A DNA stretch of 64,000 nt from Galbula dea. Its lineage: Eukaryota > Chordata > Aves > Piciformes > Galbulidae. Under the pieces are notes generated by a model. That model had not been told where the DNA came from. It saw only the letters and a list, made by a program, of their open reading frames with translations, and ran no database searches. Location of the stretch: NCBI GenBank assembly GCA_013399015.1, contig VWZX01010566.1, positions 186,001 to 250,000 of the forward strand. The letters are read 5' to 3'. A program made the position numbers and the translations under genes. Below are positions 34,501-45,789 of this stretch, in pieces (position 1 is the stretch's first letter; the number at the start of each line of letters is the position of its first letter).

Positions 34501-37500
34501 CAAGAAAGGGTGCCAGGGCAAGCAGTAAATCTGGATTATATCTCTGGGCATATGTGGGAATGACAGCCAGGGTGTTTAGTTTCCCCCTCCCCAGCCTAAG
34601 CTGCTGTTTTATTCCAACGAGCTGGTTTATGTGATTGTGGCTGGGGCTGTGCTGAAATGAAGGTAGGATAAATCCCTTCCCACATCAGCACTGTGCTGCC
34701 CTCCCTGCCATGGGGCTGCTGGGCTTCTCTCTGCTGTCCCCCAGGAACAGGTGACTCAGGCCTCATGTCCCCCCTGGGATGAGGCAGCTGGTGGGGGTGG
34801 AGGGAAGTGCTGGTTGGCATCCAGAGAGCAGGTTGATGGATCTGAGGACTCGGGGGCAATTTGGAAGGCTGTTACCCAGGGTCTCCCTGTGGGAGCACAG
34901 GTGTGGCTCTAGCTCACCCCACGCTGGCTTTTCTTGGCTAAATGCTCTCCTTTTATTCACACGGGGTGATGGGGGTGAAGGGACCCAAGTGTTTAACCAG
35001 CTCCCAGGCACCACCCTGACACCGCAGCCCCAAACCACACATGATGGCCCCAGCAGCCACAGACTCCCTTCTGGGGCCCAAAGGTGTCTCTCCCTGTGAG
35101 GGAGAATCATCTGTGTGATTTCTCAGTCGAGTTTTTGAATTAAACTGGTAATTAACCATGTCATTTCCAGGCTAAAAGTTTACTATATTGGGCAGAACCT
35201 CAAGAAATGGGCTGGTTCCTCCCTTTCACGCGTGTCTACAGGGGAGCATGCTGTCAGGGTGGGTGCTGCTGCAGGTGGAAGATGAATGAGCACAGCCGAT
35301 GGCTTTTACATGCTTGTGATCATCTGGAATAGGGACGTGGCTGGTTCCTGCCTCTCAGCAAGGGGAGCTCCAGGCAGGGACATGGACACAGTGGCTGCAG
35401 GTGACTTAAAGAGCTCTTTTCCCCTGTTGTCCCTGCATCTGAACACAGCCCTTGGTTTCAGGTGATGCTGCGGGCGCTGCCCCCCAGGCAGGCAGGGGTG
35501 AGGTCGCTTCCTTCCCCTCCTCACTGGCACTCGGAAGCAGCAGAGATCTCCACGTTCGTTCCCCAGGACACAAGAGTCAAAGCGGATTAAGGGTCCCTTG
35601 GCTGATCACATTTATTTCGTTATTTGAGTGAAATCCCTAGTAAGTCCCACCTCCCCCAACCCTTGGTTTGTTTTTTTTTTCTTTTATAAAAATAGAAAGC
35701 AGGGAAGAATTGGAGATTTAGGAAAAGTTAATCGCGGGAGTCACTTGAAAACCATTAACCTCTCAGAGCCCGAGCGAGGCTGAGCAGTGCCCGAGCCTGG
35801 CTACAGTGAGGGAGATGCTGGATGCCCTGGGGGGTTCCCAGTGGTTTCCCCAACCCCCTCCCAAGCAGGTTTCCCCCAGAAAATCCCCGGTCATTAGCAG
35901 GAGAGGACTCTTCAGCTGGGTGATGTTACCGCAGCTTTGTTCACAGCTTGGCCATGATGACCTGCTAATTGTGGTGTTGGAACAAATTGGGTTAAGTGCC
36001 CCTGAGAGTCCCCGGGAGACTCCAGGGTCAGACCTCGGCAGGAGGAAGCCCTGCGGCAAGTGCTGCTGGCCCCAGTATCGTGGGCTCGGGGCCGTTGGAA
36101 ATGCTGGTGCTCTTCCCTTTACAGTGAGGTTCCTCTGAGCCTCTCCAGAAGACGGCGGTGAGTCTGAAGACCTGGCCATTACACAGGGATCTCTCCTAGT
36201 TCTTCCAACAAACTTCAAACGGGTGGAGCTCGTTTCCACTCCCCAGAAACTGCTCTGTCCTTGCTGAGTCCCCATCCCTCCCATACGCACTTACCCGTGG
36301 GAACCTCTGTGACTTTCTCACTTCTCCCAGGACCAGCAGCCTTGTGCAAGACCGTCAGAGCTGGAAAGTCAAACCTGCGGAGATTAATTAAGGTAAGAGC
36401 AATGGGAAGAGAAGCTGAGAGCTATGATGATGGATGTTCACACAAACGCTTGCCCAGAGCCCAAAGTACTCTGGCTATTCGGTGATGTTTGCTTACAGCC
36501 AAGGAGCTGTGCTGAGCTGAGCACCCTTGATGCAGTGGTGATTAAGGAGTCAGCCTCTGACTTACGGGTGCAGGTCCATTGTGAGGAGCTGTGATGTACT
36601 CAGCGCTGATGCCTCCTGGGATTTGCACCTTGGAGATGCCAGCACTGGTTTGTCATCATTTGCTTCCCCTGGCTGCTGGAGGTGGGGGGGAGGTTTATTC
36701 GCTTTAAATCCTAAACCCCAAAGTTGTTCGTTAATGGCATGGTAATGCATAGCTTTTGTGTCCAGCACAAGCCAGGAGTTACATAAAACACAGATTAATG
36801 GGAATCAGCAAAACAGAGGAGCACATGGAGGGATGCAGTGAGGATGTCTTGGGAGGGGGAGCAGGAGGGAACTGGCAGATCCAGAGGGGAGAGATGGCTA
36901 AGTGGATTCAGAGTGCTTCCTGGCAGGATTTGCTCCAGTTATTGTTCTGCAGTCCCCAATTCAGGACACTTCCTAAGCCAGTATTGCTCTGGTGTGGGAT
37001 CTTTTGTCTCTGGGTGATCACAAGAAGGCAGAACAGGAGATCTGAGGATTTGACTGGAAAAAGCTGATTTTTCTATTACATGACAGACATCGGTTTTGCA
37101 CCTGCAAATAAGCAAACAAAACACAAGACAAAATAACAAGCACTAATCCAAAGGAAAGGCACAGTTTTCACTAGGCTGTAAATGAAATCCCAACATGCTT
37201 CATTTCCTCTCTCCCACCCCAAAAAGCAAGGTGATACTTGGGTTAACAAAGGCTGAGGAGTGCCAGAAACTCCTTCCCACTCTTGCTTCTCAGGGATCGG
37301 TGGGAGATCAGCACTGGTTTCCAGGGACCCCTTGCACAACCCAGAACAGCAAGGTCCCAGTTTGCGGCAGAAAAGTTCCTTTTTGCAGACTCCTCAGCCC
37401 AAAACCATTCGATTTGTGCTGAAGGGGCAGGAGCGACACTGAATCAAACTCGTCTTATTGCAGCTCCTCGGGGCAAGGGCAGAGCGGGAGAGATGAGAGA

Positions 37501-37740
37501 GAGCGAAAGCAACAGGTTTTTGGGCACCTGCCTCGGATGGTGACCTTCCCCGGGAGAGCACAACCATCTCGACAGCTCTCCCTACGGGAAGATACCTCCC
37601 ACCCTGGGAGGCAGGCACAGCAAGGGTCCAACCATCAATCATATCCCGCCGGGAAGGGCTTGTATGGGTTGTGGGATTCCTGGTGAGGTTACTGCTTTTC
37701 AAAGCCTCCTGCAATAACAGCAACGTTGCTCTGCTTCCTT

Positions 37741-37830
37741 TCTAGATAACCTTTTTCCTGCTGCCCAACATGCTTATCTGCTGCAGACAGACTGGCAAGA
37801 TGAACCGGAAAGCTGATACCTTATCTCTCC
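37741..37830. promoter_or_regulatory. Cluster of GATA, E-box/GATA and ETS motifs
   Basis: Within 90 bases there is AGATAA (37744-37749), a minus-strand CTG-N8-AGATAA composite of the TAL1/GATA kind (37774-37790), an ETS-type ACCGGAA (37804-37810), and a minus-strand AGATAAG (37820-37826). Such density resembles blood or endothelial enhancers, but this is motif reading only. Confidence 0.35.
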
Positions 37831-40446
37831 CTCTCAAGGAACTTATTTAAGTGTTGGAATGTGTCGCGGTGGTAAATGATTGTTAAAATCCAAGGGAGGC
37901 ACATGGACCTAAGGACAGGTCCTGCTGGGAGGGAGCACCTCGTCAAAAAGGAGACTCACAGGACTCTCTGGGCTTTTATCTGCCAAAAGATGCAGTACCT
38001 AGAACACAAAGTGTTTGTTTAAACCCAAAAGGCATAGAGTTGTTTTCTAACCCCACTAATCTGTGGGTTAATGCTGCAGGCTGCTCCCAGCTCTGCAATG
38101 TTCACCCTGTCCCTTTGATGGGGCTTTAGCTGTGTCGCAGTTAGCTCACTGCAGGAAACATGATGCTGGGGATTGGCCTCGCAAGGGGTGCAGCAAGGGT
38201 TAACAGTCAGTGTGTGCAATGGCACGGCACCAGTATTCCTCTCACCCTTTAATCTGGGCTCGGGTGGGAAGCAGGAAGATGCTAACACATCTGTAAAGGT
38301 AAATAGGATTTGAGAGCTATTGGGCTGATTGGAATGAACAGGGCTTGGCTGCTCAGACAGCATGATCCAACCAAACGAGACCTCTCTGGGGACACAAAAT
38401 TCGAGCAGAGCTTCAGCACTTCGCTTGTTTCAGCCACTGCAAGTGGCAGCTACGGCAACAGCAATCGGAGACACTGGGATTTGAGTGCTGTGACAGCAGA
38501 GGAGCCAGGGAAAATCAGCACAGCCAGGGCAATGTCTGTAACAGCTGCTCTGGAGGGGCGAGACAGACTTATTTTGGTCCCGTTCTGGGTGGTAAAATAG
38601 ATAGCAGTGCTGGATGCCAGCCTGGAGCATGCTACCAGCAAAATCAGGGATGTCCCCCCTTGCCCTCCCCCAGGAACCTGCGCCCAAGTGCATCCAGGGG
38701 GTGGGTTAGGGGAAAGGGAAGCAGGACCAGGCAAAACTGCATGGGAGCAACCCCACACCGGTGGGGGTGTGGCCCTAAAGAGCTCTAGGTGTGAGTGTCT
38801 GGATCCCAACACGCAGACAAGCGAGTGATGGGTGCTCGCCTGTGTGCCAGGGGTCCCTGCACCTCCCCTGCCCTGACAGCACCACTAAGGTCTGGGCTCA
38901 GACCTGGGGATGGCTCTTGCACAGAAGTTGCTAAAGAAACTGCATGTTGGCAGTGCATGCTGCTACCATAGGCTGCTGCATCGGAAAGTTAATCTGTTCC
39001 ACATCAGGGACTGCTTTTCCATAGCAATGCATGAGGAATAGGCATCCCAGAGCAGACTTCAATGCCTGTGTGGCTGGGCTGAGGGCTTCAGTGGAAATGC
39101 AGGTGACCCTTTGGCAGCCAGGATGGGACAACAGGCTTTCTGGGAGCTCTGATTCACTCCACTGCTGGATAGATCTGATCCATCCCCTGAGGCTTTTCAT
39201 CCCTTGCAAAGCTCTTGGCACCAGTCACTTCGATGCACGTGTCTGCAAGATCCTCCGAATTCTCTTTGCACCTTTCAAGGTCCTCGGCTCCATCCCCTTG
39301 GGTAGCAGCAGGACACTAGCCGCAGTAACAGCCTTTTGGGGGGTTGCAGAGAGGACCTTGCAGGGAAGCAGGACTGACAGAGAAGCCCATGGGACTCTTT
39401 TTTTCTCCCCATGATGTGATTTGATTATGCTGTTGGGTATGGGGCTGGTATAGCCACTACATGCTGACATAGCTGACCAAGTGCTGTCTGTCTCTCCCCC
39501 AGCCCTCCTTGCTTCATTCCTTTAGGGCAGCTCTCATATTTTTGGGATGTCACAGCACCACTCCTCACCCTGCATCCCTGCTGGGTGCAGTGACCATCAG
39601 GAATGGGCTGGGCTGCCCTGCAAGGCTCAAAGGCGCCTGGCTCCGGCTGCAGCCCCAGCCAGCTTAGCAGTTGTCTCTGTCAATGTAAAATGCAGGAATG
39701 AGGGGGATCCATCTGAGCTGCTTGGACTCTGTGTCTTGTGATCCTGAAACCCAAGAGCCCCCCCTGACTCAGCAGGTTATTAATAACCCCCTGGCTGGGC
39801 TCCCTCTGCAGTGCCTGCCAGCCCTGGCATCGCCTGGATCTCCTCTGTGGTGAGGCAAGACACATTCCCTGGGCAAGGTCAGGGTCTCCTGTCTGCCCTT
39901 CCCCACACCCCATCACCACCCACGGGGCTGGGCAGGCATAGAAAAGGGAACTTCTCTGCACTGTGGATTTATTTCATCAGTGTGGCTCCCTCTCTTCTCT
40001 CCCTGTTGTTCTTTCACTCCCTTCTCCATCGTCATTTCCCTCCCTGGGCTCTCCTCCTCTGTTCCCATCCCTTCCCGCTTTCTCACCCCCGTTTCCCATC
40101 ACTTCCACTCCCCTGATGGCCTCCTGCATTTGGCCCTGCGGCAGGTGAAGGTTTTCAACCCACAGCATGCTCTCACATGGCAGAGCATCCACTCAACACC
40201 TTGGTCTCCTCTTTGAGCACCAGCAGTAGGTGTGGGACCACCGCACAGCAGATAAACCGAGTTGTTCCTTCCTCCAGCACAGGCCTTTTGCTCCCTGGGG
40301 AGAGTTGCTGCAGCTGGCTGCTGCCGGATCCCTGCCAGCGGGATGAAGCTCTCCGAGCTCCCTGGGCTCTGGGATGTCCTCGCAGCCCAAGGCTGGAGCC
40401 ACCCGGGACGTACCCCGTTCGCCGGCGGCTGCCAGCCTGGGTTTGT

Positions 40447-40461
40447 CGCGCCCTCTAGTGG
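40447..40461 (-). promoter_or_regulatory. CTCF-like binding site
   Basis: The minus strand reads CCACTAGAGGGCGCG, matching 14 of 15 positions of the CTCF core CCASYAGRKGGCRSY. It includes two CpGs and lies in a GC-rich patch between PLPP7 and PRRC2B, about 9 kb beyond the PLPP7 poly(A) signal. It is a candidate insulator or loop anchor. Confidence 0.5.
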
Positions 40462-40596
40462 GGATGCAGGGGGATGTCACCAACCGCGGGATCCCCATCC
40501 CGGCCCGGGGCGACCCCCGGAGCTGCCTCACACCCTGTGCCCGTGTTATTCCCGCAGGGAGGGGAGCTGTGCTCTGGGCATTGTCCCCCTGCGCCG

Positions 40597-40660
40597 AGTT
40601 ACACCCTGGGGGAGCTACACCCATGGGAAGTTACACCCCGTGGGAGCTACACCCCCTTGC
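40597..40660. repeat. 16-base minisatellite, 4 copies
   Basis: Four consecutive 16-base units of the form AGYTACACCCNNKGGG (the last diverged) begin at 40597, 40613, 40629 and 40645, with T/C alternating at the third base. Read directly; non-coding. Confidence 0.85.
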
Positions 40661-43600
40661 AGCTCTTCCCGAAGAGCTCCCCAGCAAGGTGCTGGGAGCA
40701 AGGAGCCTTCTGTGGCTGGATCTTTTGGGAGCTGAGGCTGCGTTTTCCCTAGCAGAGCTAGTTAGCACCCGCTGAAATATTTAGGACTTGTGTTAATAAT
40801 TAAAGAAGAGACTGATCTCAGAAGGGACTTGGTGTGATCTCGGGAGACAGAAGGGACAAAGCTAGTTATGAGGAGGAAAAAAAACAACCCCTAAAGCATA
40901 GTGTTATTCCATAAGTTCCCCCCCCCCCAAAAAGGGAATGTTGCAACTCTGGAGATGTTCCAACCAACAGCCCTGCTCCTGGCACAAATCCTGCAGTCCC
41001 TGTTAATGGAGAGCTTCCATTCCTGTCTCTGCACGTGTGCAGGATCCACACAACTGGCAGGGCTGAGCTCATCCCATCACAGATCAAAAGCCATGCTTGT
41101 CAGGGACAGCGAGAGTCTGCTGCCTTGCAGCAGGGCTTTGCAGTCCTACCCAAATCACTTATTCTCATCAGCTTCCTCGCAGTCAGAAGCAGCTGATAGT
41201 TCCCTTTGGCAGGGTGAGGTGAGATATTTCTGAACCATGAGACAACAGCTGTCTGGGAACACATGGAGCAGAGGAATCAGATGATTGGGATTGAAGGTTG
41301 GAGCCCTGAACCCAAATGAGTCCATGAACTTACATTCCTGCCATGTCTGTGGTCATTGAGAGGGTTTCGAGGTAGGAAACAGAACTATGTGTCAGTTTAA
41401 ATCTAGACTGAGTATTAGACATTGTAAAATCAATCACTTTAAAGTACCTTAACATTCCTTAAATTTGGGGAAAGTATGGATTTGTCTATCCTTGTTTTCC
41501 ATTTTTGGGGGGGTTTCCCTCTTTCTGCCAGGTGCAGGCCATGTGGCTAACTCCAGCCTCAGATCTTTGGCTGAGTTCGCACCCAAAGTAAGCTGCAATT
41601 TTCATAACTAGGTGTGATAAAGTGAAATAAAAGGCATTTTCAAAGGGGAGTGAGGTTTATAGCTAAAATACCTGGATCAGCTCTACAGAGGTTTGTTGTT
41701 TGGGATAATTGCTGATTTTCAGAGTCAGATATGACTGATGTAACTACAAAAGCAGATGTTCCCAGCAGTGTTTTTCTGCGTGTTCTAGGAGTGAGTGTTG
41801 CATGGGAAGAAGAGGTCTTCACATGGCAAAACTTCAGTTCTTGCACCTCCATCTCCCTCTTTTCTCCTTCTTTCTGAGTGTGCTGAAAACTCAACATGCC
41901 AGCAACCCTCTCTGGAGGCTTTTGAAGAACACAAACTGTCACTTTGTGAGAAAGATGTATGCTGCTGCTTGATTTTTTTTTCTTGAGCCTCTTGTTATTC
42001 AGACAACCAAGGCTGTGTGAGAGCTTCCAAGTGGATGGAGTAATAAGTGTCTGGGCTTTAAAAGCTGCCTTTGAACAGCACAGCCAAAGGAATAGCCACC
42101 AACCCAGGATGAGCAGGAGTCTTGTTTTGCAGTTACACAGCAGGAAAAACTGAAGTCATGGCTGATGAAGTGCCTCCAAAATATTTGCCGTAGCAGGCAA
42201 CTGGTATTTGGGTTTCCTTGCAAGCAAAGCTCAGCACTGGAGCCAGCTGAAAGCAATTCGCTTCTCACTGGAAGAATAGTTTCTTCCTTTTAATCAGCTC
42301 TGGTTTAAATGATTTACTTTTGGAGTGCCTTAAATAGTCATTTTGGTTTGTCCTTCAGGCAGCCAGCATTTGCTCATGAAGAATGATGTGGGTCTGCAGA
42401 CTTTAACAGGACAAACAATAGTCTGGCACACAGCAACGCTTCAATGGCATCTCCTTTTGATAGAGAGCCTGCAACTCCTGTGGGCCACAGGAGAGTAAAG
42501 ACAAGGAGCAGCCTCTACCTGCTCCAGCAGCTACAAGGAACAACAAGCTCTTAGAAGTTACTCTCATCTGGGAAATTATGGGGGAATGGGGAAAAAACAG
42601 CAAATAAGACCACAGCTGGGGGCATCAAGTCTCCTCTCAGTAGGAAGGGACTGCAGCTGGTGGCTTTGTCCTGCCTCACTGAAGAGGTTTGGTGGAGAGT
42701 GAGAATGGGATCATCCTAACTGAAGAACTTTCTTTCATACCCACCTGTAAAATAAATCTTAGAACATATAATGGTTCAGCAATCTCAAGGGCCCTGTGAA
42801 GTGGTCAGCTTTTCAATAAATTCTGAAAGAACCCAAGAGACTCTACAATCTGCCTCTGAAAGCAGAGCTGTGGAAGTGGCATTGCAAGGCAGCAGCTATG
42901 TAGAGCAGGCACTGAGGGGACTATGCCATGGCTTAGTGTGAGTCAGAGCAAGAGCAGTGCTGCAGTCTCTGCTTTCCCTGGCCACAGCTGACTATAAAGG
43001 CCAGAGTTCCTGGGGTTTTATACCCTTTTCCCATTCCCAGTGTTTCATACTCTATTTCAGCTGAGAGGTGAGAGGCTCCAGCTTTCTCTCTCAGCAGAAG
43101 CCCTCTCTTATTCTTAAAAACAAGTTTATGAAAACTTCTCTGTTGATATTAGGTCTTAAATCAGAGGAGGGAAAGACAAAGCTTTTACTTTTGAGACCTA
43201 ATGTTCCTTTGTTCTGTTTGAGGTCTTAAAAGCATTTATTCATATTTGGATACCACAGCATCATAGCACTGCCAGAGTTGTTCATGTCTCCTATCCTACC
43301 TCTTGGATCTGACACCTCAACTCTGCTGATGTTCTTGCTGACTGGGTTTTGGGTCCCAGGGCCATGTTCACTTACTTGCAGGCTTGAGTTTCCCCTTTAG
43401 CTGTTTCATGTGAGCTAATGAAGTCAGGTGCAGGCATGAGGCATTCTTGGTTTAGACACAACTGAACTTAAAATGGATTTCTATGCTTCAAGATATAACG
43501 CAGCTCCTACCTCATGGGATTAGAGAGCATGTTCTCCTGTGGATGGGTTACTCCCATGATGTTCGCTGCTGTTGGAGATGGATGGAAAGCCAGAAGGACC

Positions 43601-45160
43601 ATGACCTGACCTGGTAAGGTAAGTGTAGACTTTGTGTGTGCTGAACAGCCTCTGGAAAGAGAGCAGAGCAGGATGGGTTGGCTTGTTCTAAAGGGTCTGA
43701 GGGGAACTGTGAGGGCAGCCAGGACCTGCCTTGAGCTGCAGGCTGCCATCTACAGCTGAGCAAAGCGATACCAAAATGGCAGAGGAGCTTTTATCCTTCA
43801 GTGTGCTCTGCTGTAAATCACCCTGTGTGATGCAGGCCATGAGCAGGGACTTACAGGTTCAGAGCACATGTTTGTAGAGGCTGTAGAATATCATAGTAAT
43901 CCTATTATTTCTAGGAAGCCTTAGACCACAAGACATTCCTGTAGATGCAAGCTCCATCCTGGGGCTGTGAAGCCTCTGCAATGGTTATTTTCTGTTTGAC
44001 AGGATTCTTCATTAGAGGAAGGATGAAGCACACAGCAGGGTTTCTGCTCTCACTTGTAATTAATCCTGGGAAGAGGAAGCAGGACTCTTCCTGCTGCAGG
44101 AGAGGTTGACTCTCCTGTCCAGGGGATAATTTGCTAAGCTCTCTGGAACAGGTCAAAAATCAGAGTGGATGAGCCGTCCTCCAGAATGGGTCCTGCATAG
44201 AGCCATGCTTTGAACTCCATCTAAGTGAAACCTGCTCATCAGTCTCTGCCCAAACCTCCTCTTGTTGTGGACACTCCTCCCTCACAGTCTGTTCCTGGTC
44301 TAATCCCACCAGCTCTCATCTTACACCAGTTGGTTTGCTTTATACACAGGCAGGTGAAAGATGGTGCAGGTCCTTTGAAGAGCAGCACAGAGATTCATCA
44401 CCTTATGCCAAGGTCTGGTGGTGGCCCCATGGTCCAGGATGTGAGAGAGCCATGCTCTTCCATTTGGAGGTAGAGACAAACTGGGTTTTGACTGTCTGGA
44501 TCATGGCCAGCTCTGAACAGAGAAGAGAAGTAGTCCTGAGCCATGGTACTTGCAAAGCTCTGCAGAGGTGACTTTGGTGCACTGCTGGGCAGAGTTTGTG
44601 GGGGCTGGAGTGTACACACCTGGTAATGAATGTAGAAGAGTCTTTCATTTGTTTACTTTGGCCTTTTGATCTCCAGGACAGGTTGCATTAGGTTTTTTTC
44701 TCTTTAATTGGCATGTCTATTCCCTTGGCCTTGGATTGTTGCCTTGGAGATGCACAGGGACCTTCAGAGAAGTGCTTATTACAGCAGCAGGTGTGCATAG
44801 AGCTGACCTGGACTGGCCTGTGTGAGTCACCTGCTGATGGTTTGGGCTGTAGGTGGCTGCATGAGTCACTGAAAGTGAGGGGATCCCACAGTGCCTGATC
44901 TCCAAGAGCAACCTAATGCCTTTGGGTGCTTGTGGTTACTGTGCATCAACAGCATACAGTCCAAGGTGGTTCACTCTCCTCTTCCTCCTCAGATGATGTG
45001 GGCTGTGGAGCAGCAAGGTGCTGCTAAAGAAGGTGGCTGAAATCAAAGGGCATGAACCCAAATCGGAGGCACTCTTTGGAAATCTGTCTGGCCTGTAGCT
45101 TCTCTCATGGAGGACAGTGAGGTTTGTATTGGTAGGAAGCAAATCATAAGAGACCTTGCT

Positions 45161-45476
45161 CCACAGAATTGCAGAATATAAGGGGTTGGAAGGGACCTCT
45201 GGAGATTATCTAGTCCAAGCCCCATTTCAGAGCAGGTTCACCTAAAGCAGGTTGCACAGGATTACATCCAGGCAGGTTTTGAATGTCTCCAGAGATGAAG
45301 ACTCCACCAGCCTCCTTTCAGGGAGTTGTAGAGAGTGAGAAGTTCTCCCCTGAGCCTCCTCTTCTCCAGGTTAAACAACCCCAGTTCCCTCAGCTGCTCC
45401 TCACAAGACTTGTGCCCTAGACCCTTCACCAGCCTCCTTGCCCTTCTTTGAAGATGCTCCAGCAACTACAACTCCC
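45161..45476 (-). mobile_element. CR1 LINE fragment, minus orientation, internally deleted
   Basis: On the minus strand it encodes the CR1 reverse-transcriptase tail: LEHLQRRARRLVKGLGHKS, then EEQLRELGLFNLEKRRLRGE, then LYNSLKGGW. At that point it jumps to SLETFK-like residues close to the end of ORF2, so roughly 190 bases of the normal C-terminal segment are missing. The CR1 3' UTR follows (TTGGACTAGATAATCTCCAG, then AGGTCCCTTCCAACC) with a decayed tail at 45161-45180. Confidence 0.92.
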
Positions 45477-45779
45477 TGAAAGGAGATTAAAGCCAGATAG
45501 GGATTGGTCTCTTCTCCCAGGTAACAAGCAACAGGATGAGAGGAAACAGTCGTAGGTTGTGCCAGGGGAGGTTTAGGTTGGATATTAGAAAAAATTTCTT
45601 CCCTGAAAGAGTTGCTAGGCATTAGTCCAGCCTGCCCAGGGCAATGGTAGTCACCTTCCCTGGAAGGGTTCAAAAAACATGTAGATGTGATGCTGGGGGA
45701 CGTGGGTTAGTAGTGACTTGACAGTTGGACTAGATGATCTTAGAAGTCTTTTCCATCCAAAAGGATTCTATGATTCTAA
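45470..45779 (+). mobile_element. CR1 LINE fragment, plus orientation
   Basis: It begins CTCCCTGAAAGGAG, runs through GGGATTGGTCTCTTCTCCCA, AACAAGCAACAGGATGAGAG and GGGGAGGTTTAGGTTGGATA, and ends with GTTGGACTAGATGATCTTAG and GGATTCTATGATTCTAAG. Stops and indels break the reading frame. It lies head to head with the preceding minus-strand copy, and its 3' tail stops where the PRRC2B CpG-rich sequence begins. Confidence 0.93.
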
Positions 45780-45789
45780 GACTCCCCTC

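Larger units (their letters stand above)
31551..45160. other. Intergenic region between PLPP7 and PRRC2B
   Basis: This is 13.6 kb without a supported gene. Open frames are short, lack splice-consistent continuation and resemble no family I know. Points noted inside are a GATA/E-box/ETS motif cluster at 37741-37830, a CTCF-like site at 40447-40461 in a locally GC-rich patch (about 40.3-40.65 kb), a 16-base minisatellite at 40597-40660, an HNF1-like motif at 40792-40804, and a C11 run at 40918-40928. The same interval is non-coding in the human locus as far as I recall. Confidence 0.65.

Noticed and set aside
41791..41986. Small open frames around 41.8-42.0 kb considered as a possible small gene.
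   Set aside because: Overlapping frames on both strands, no homology, no splice or poly(A) context.
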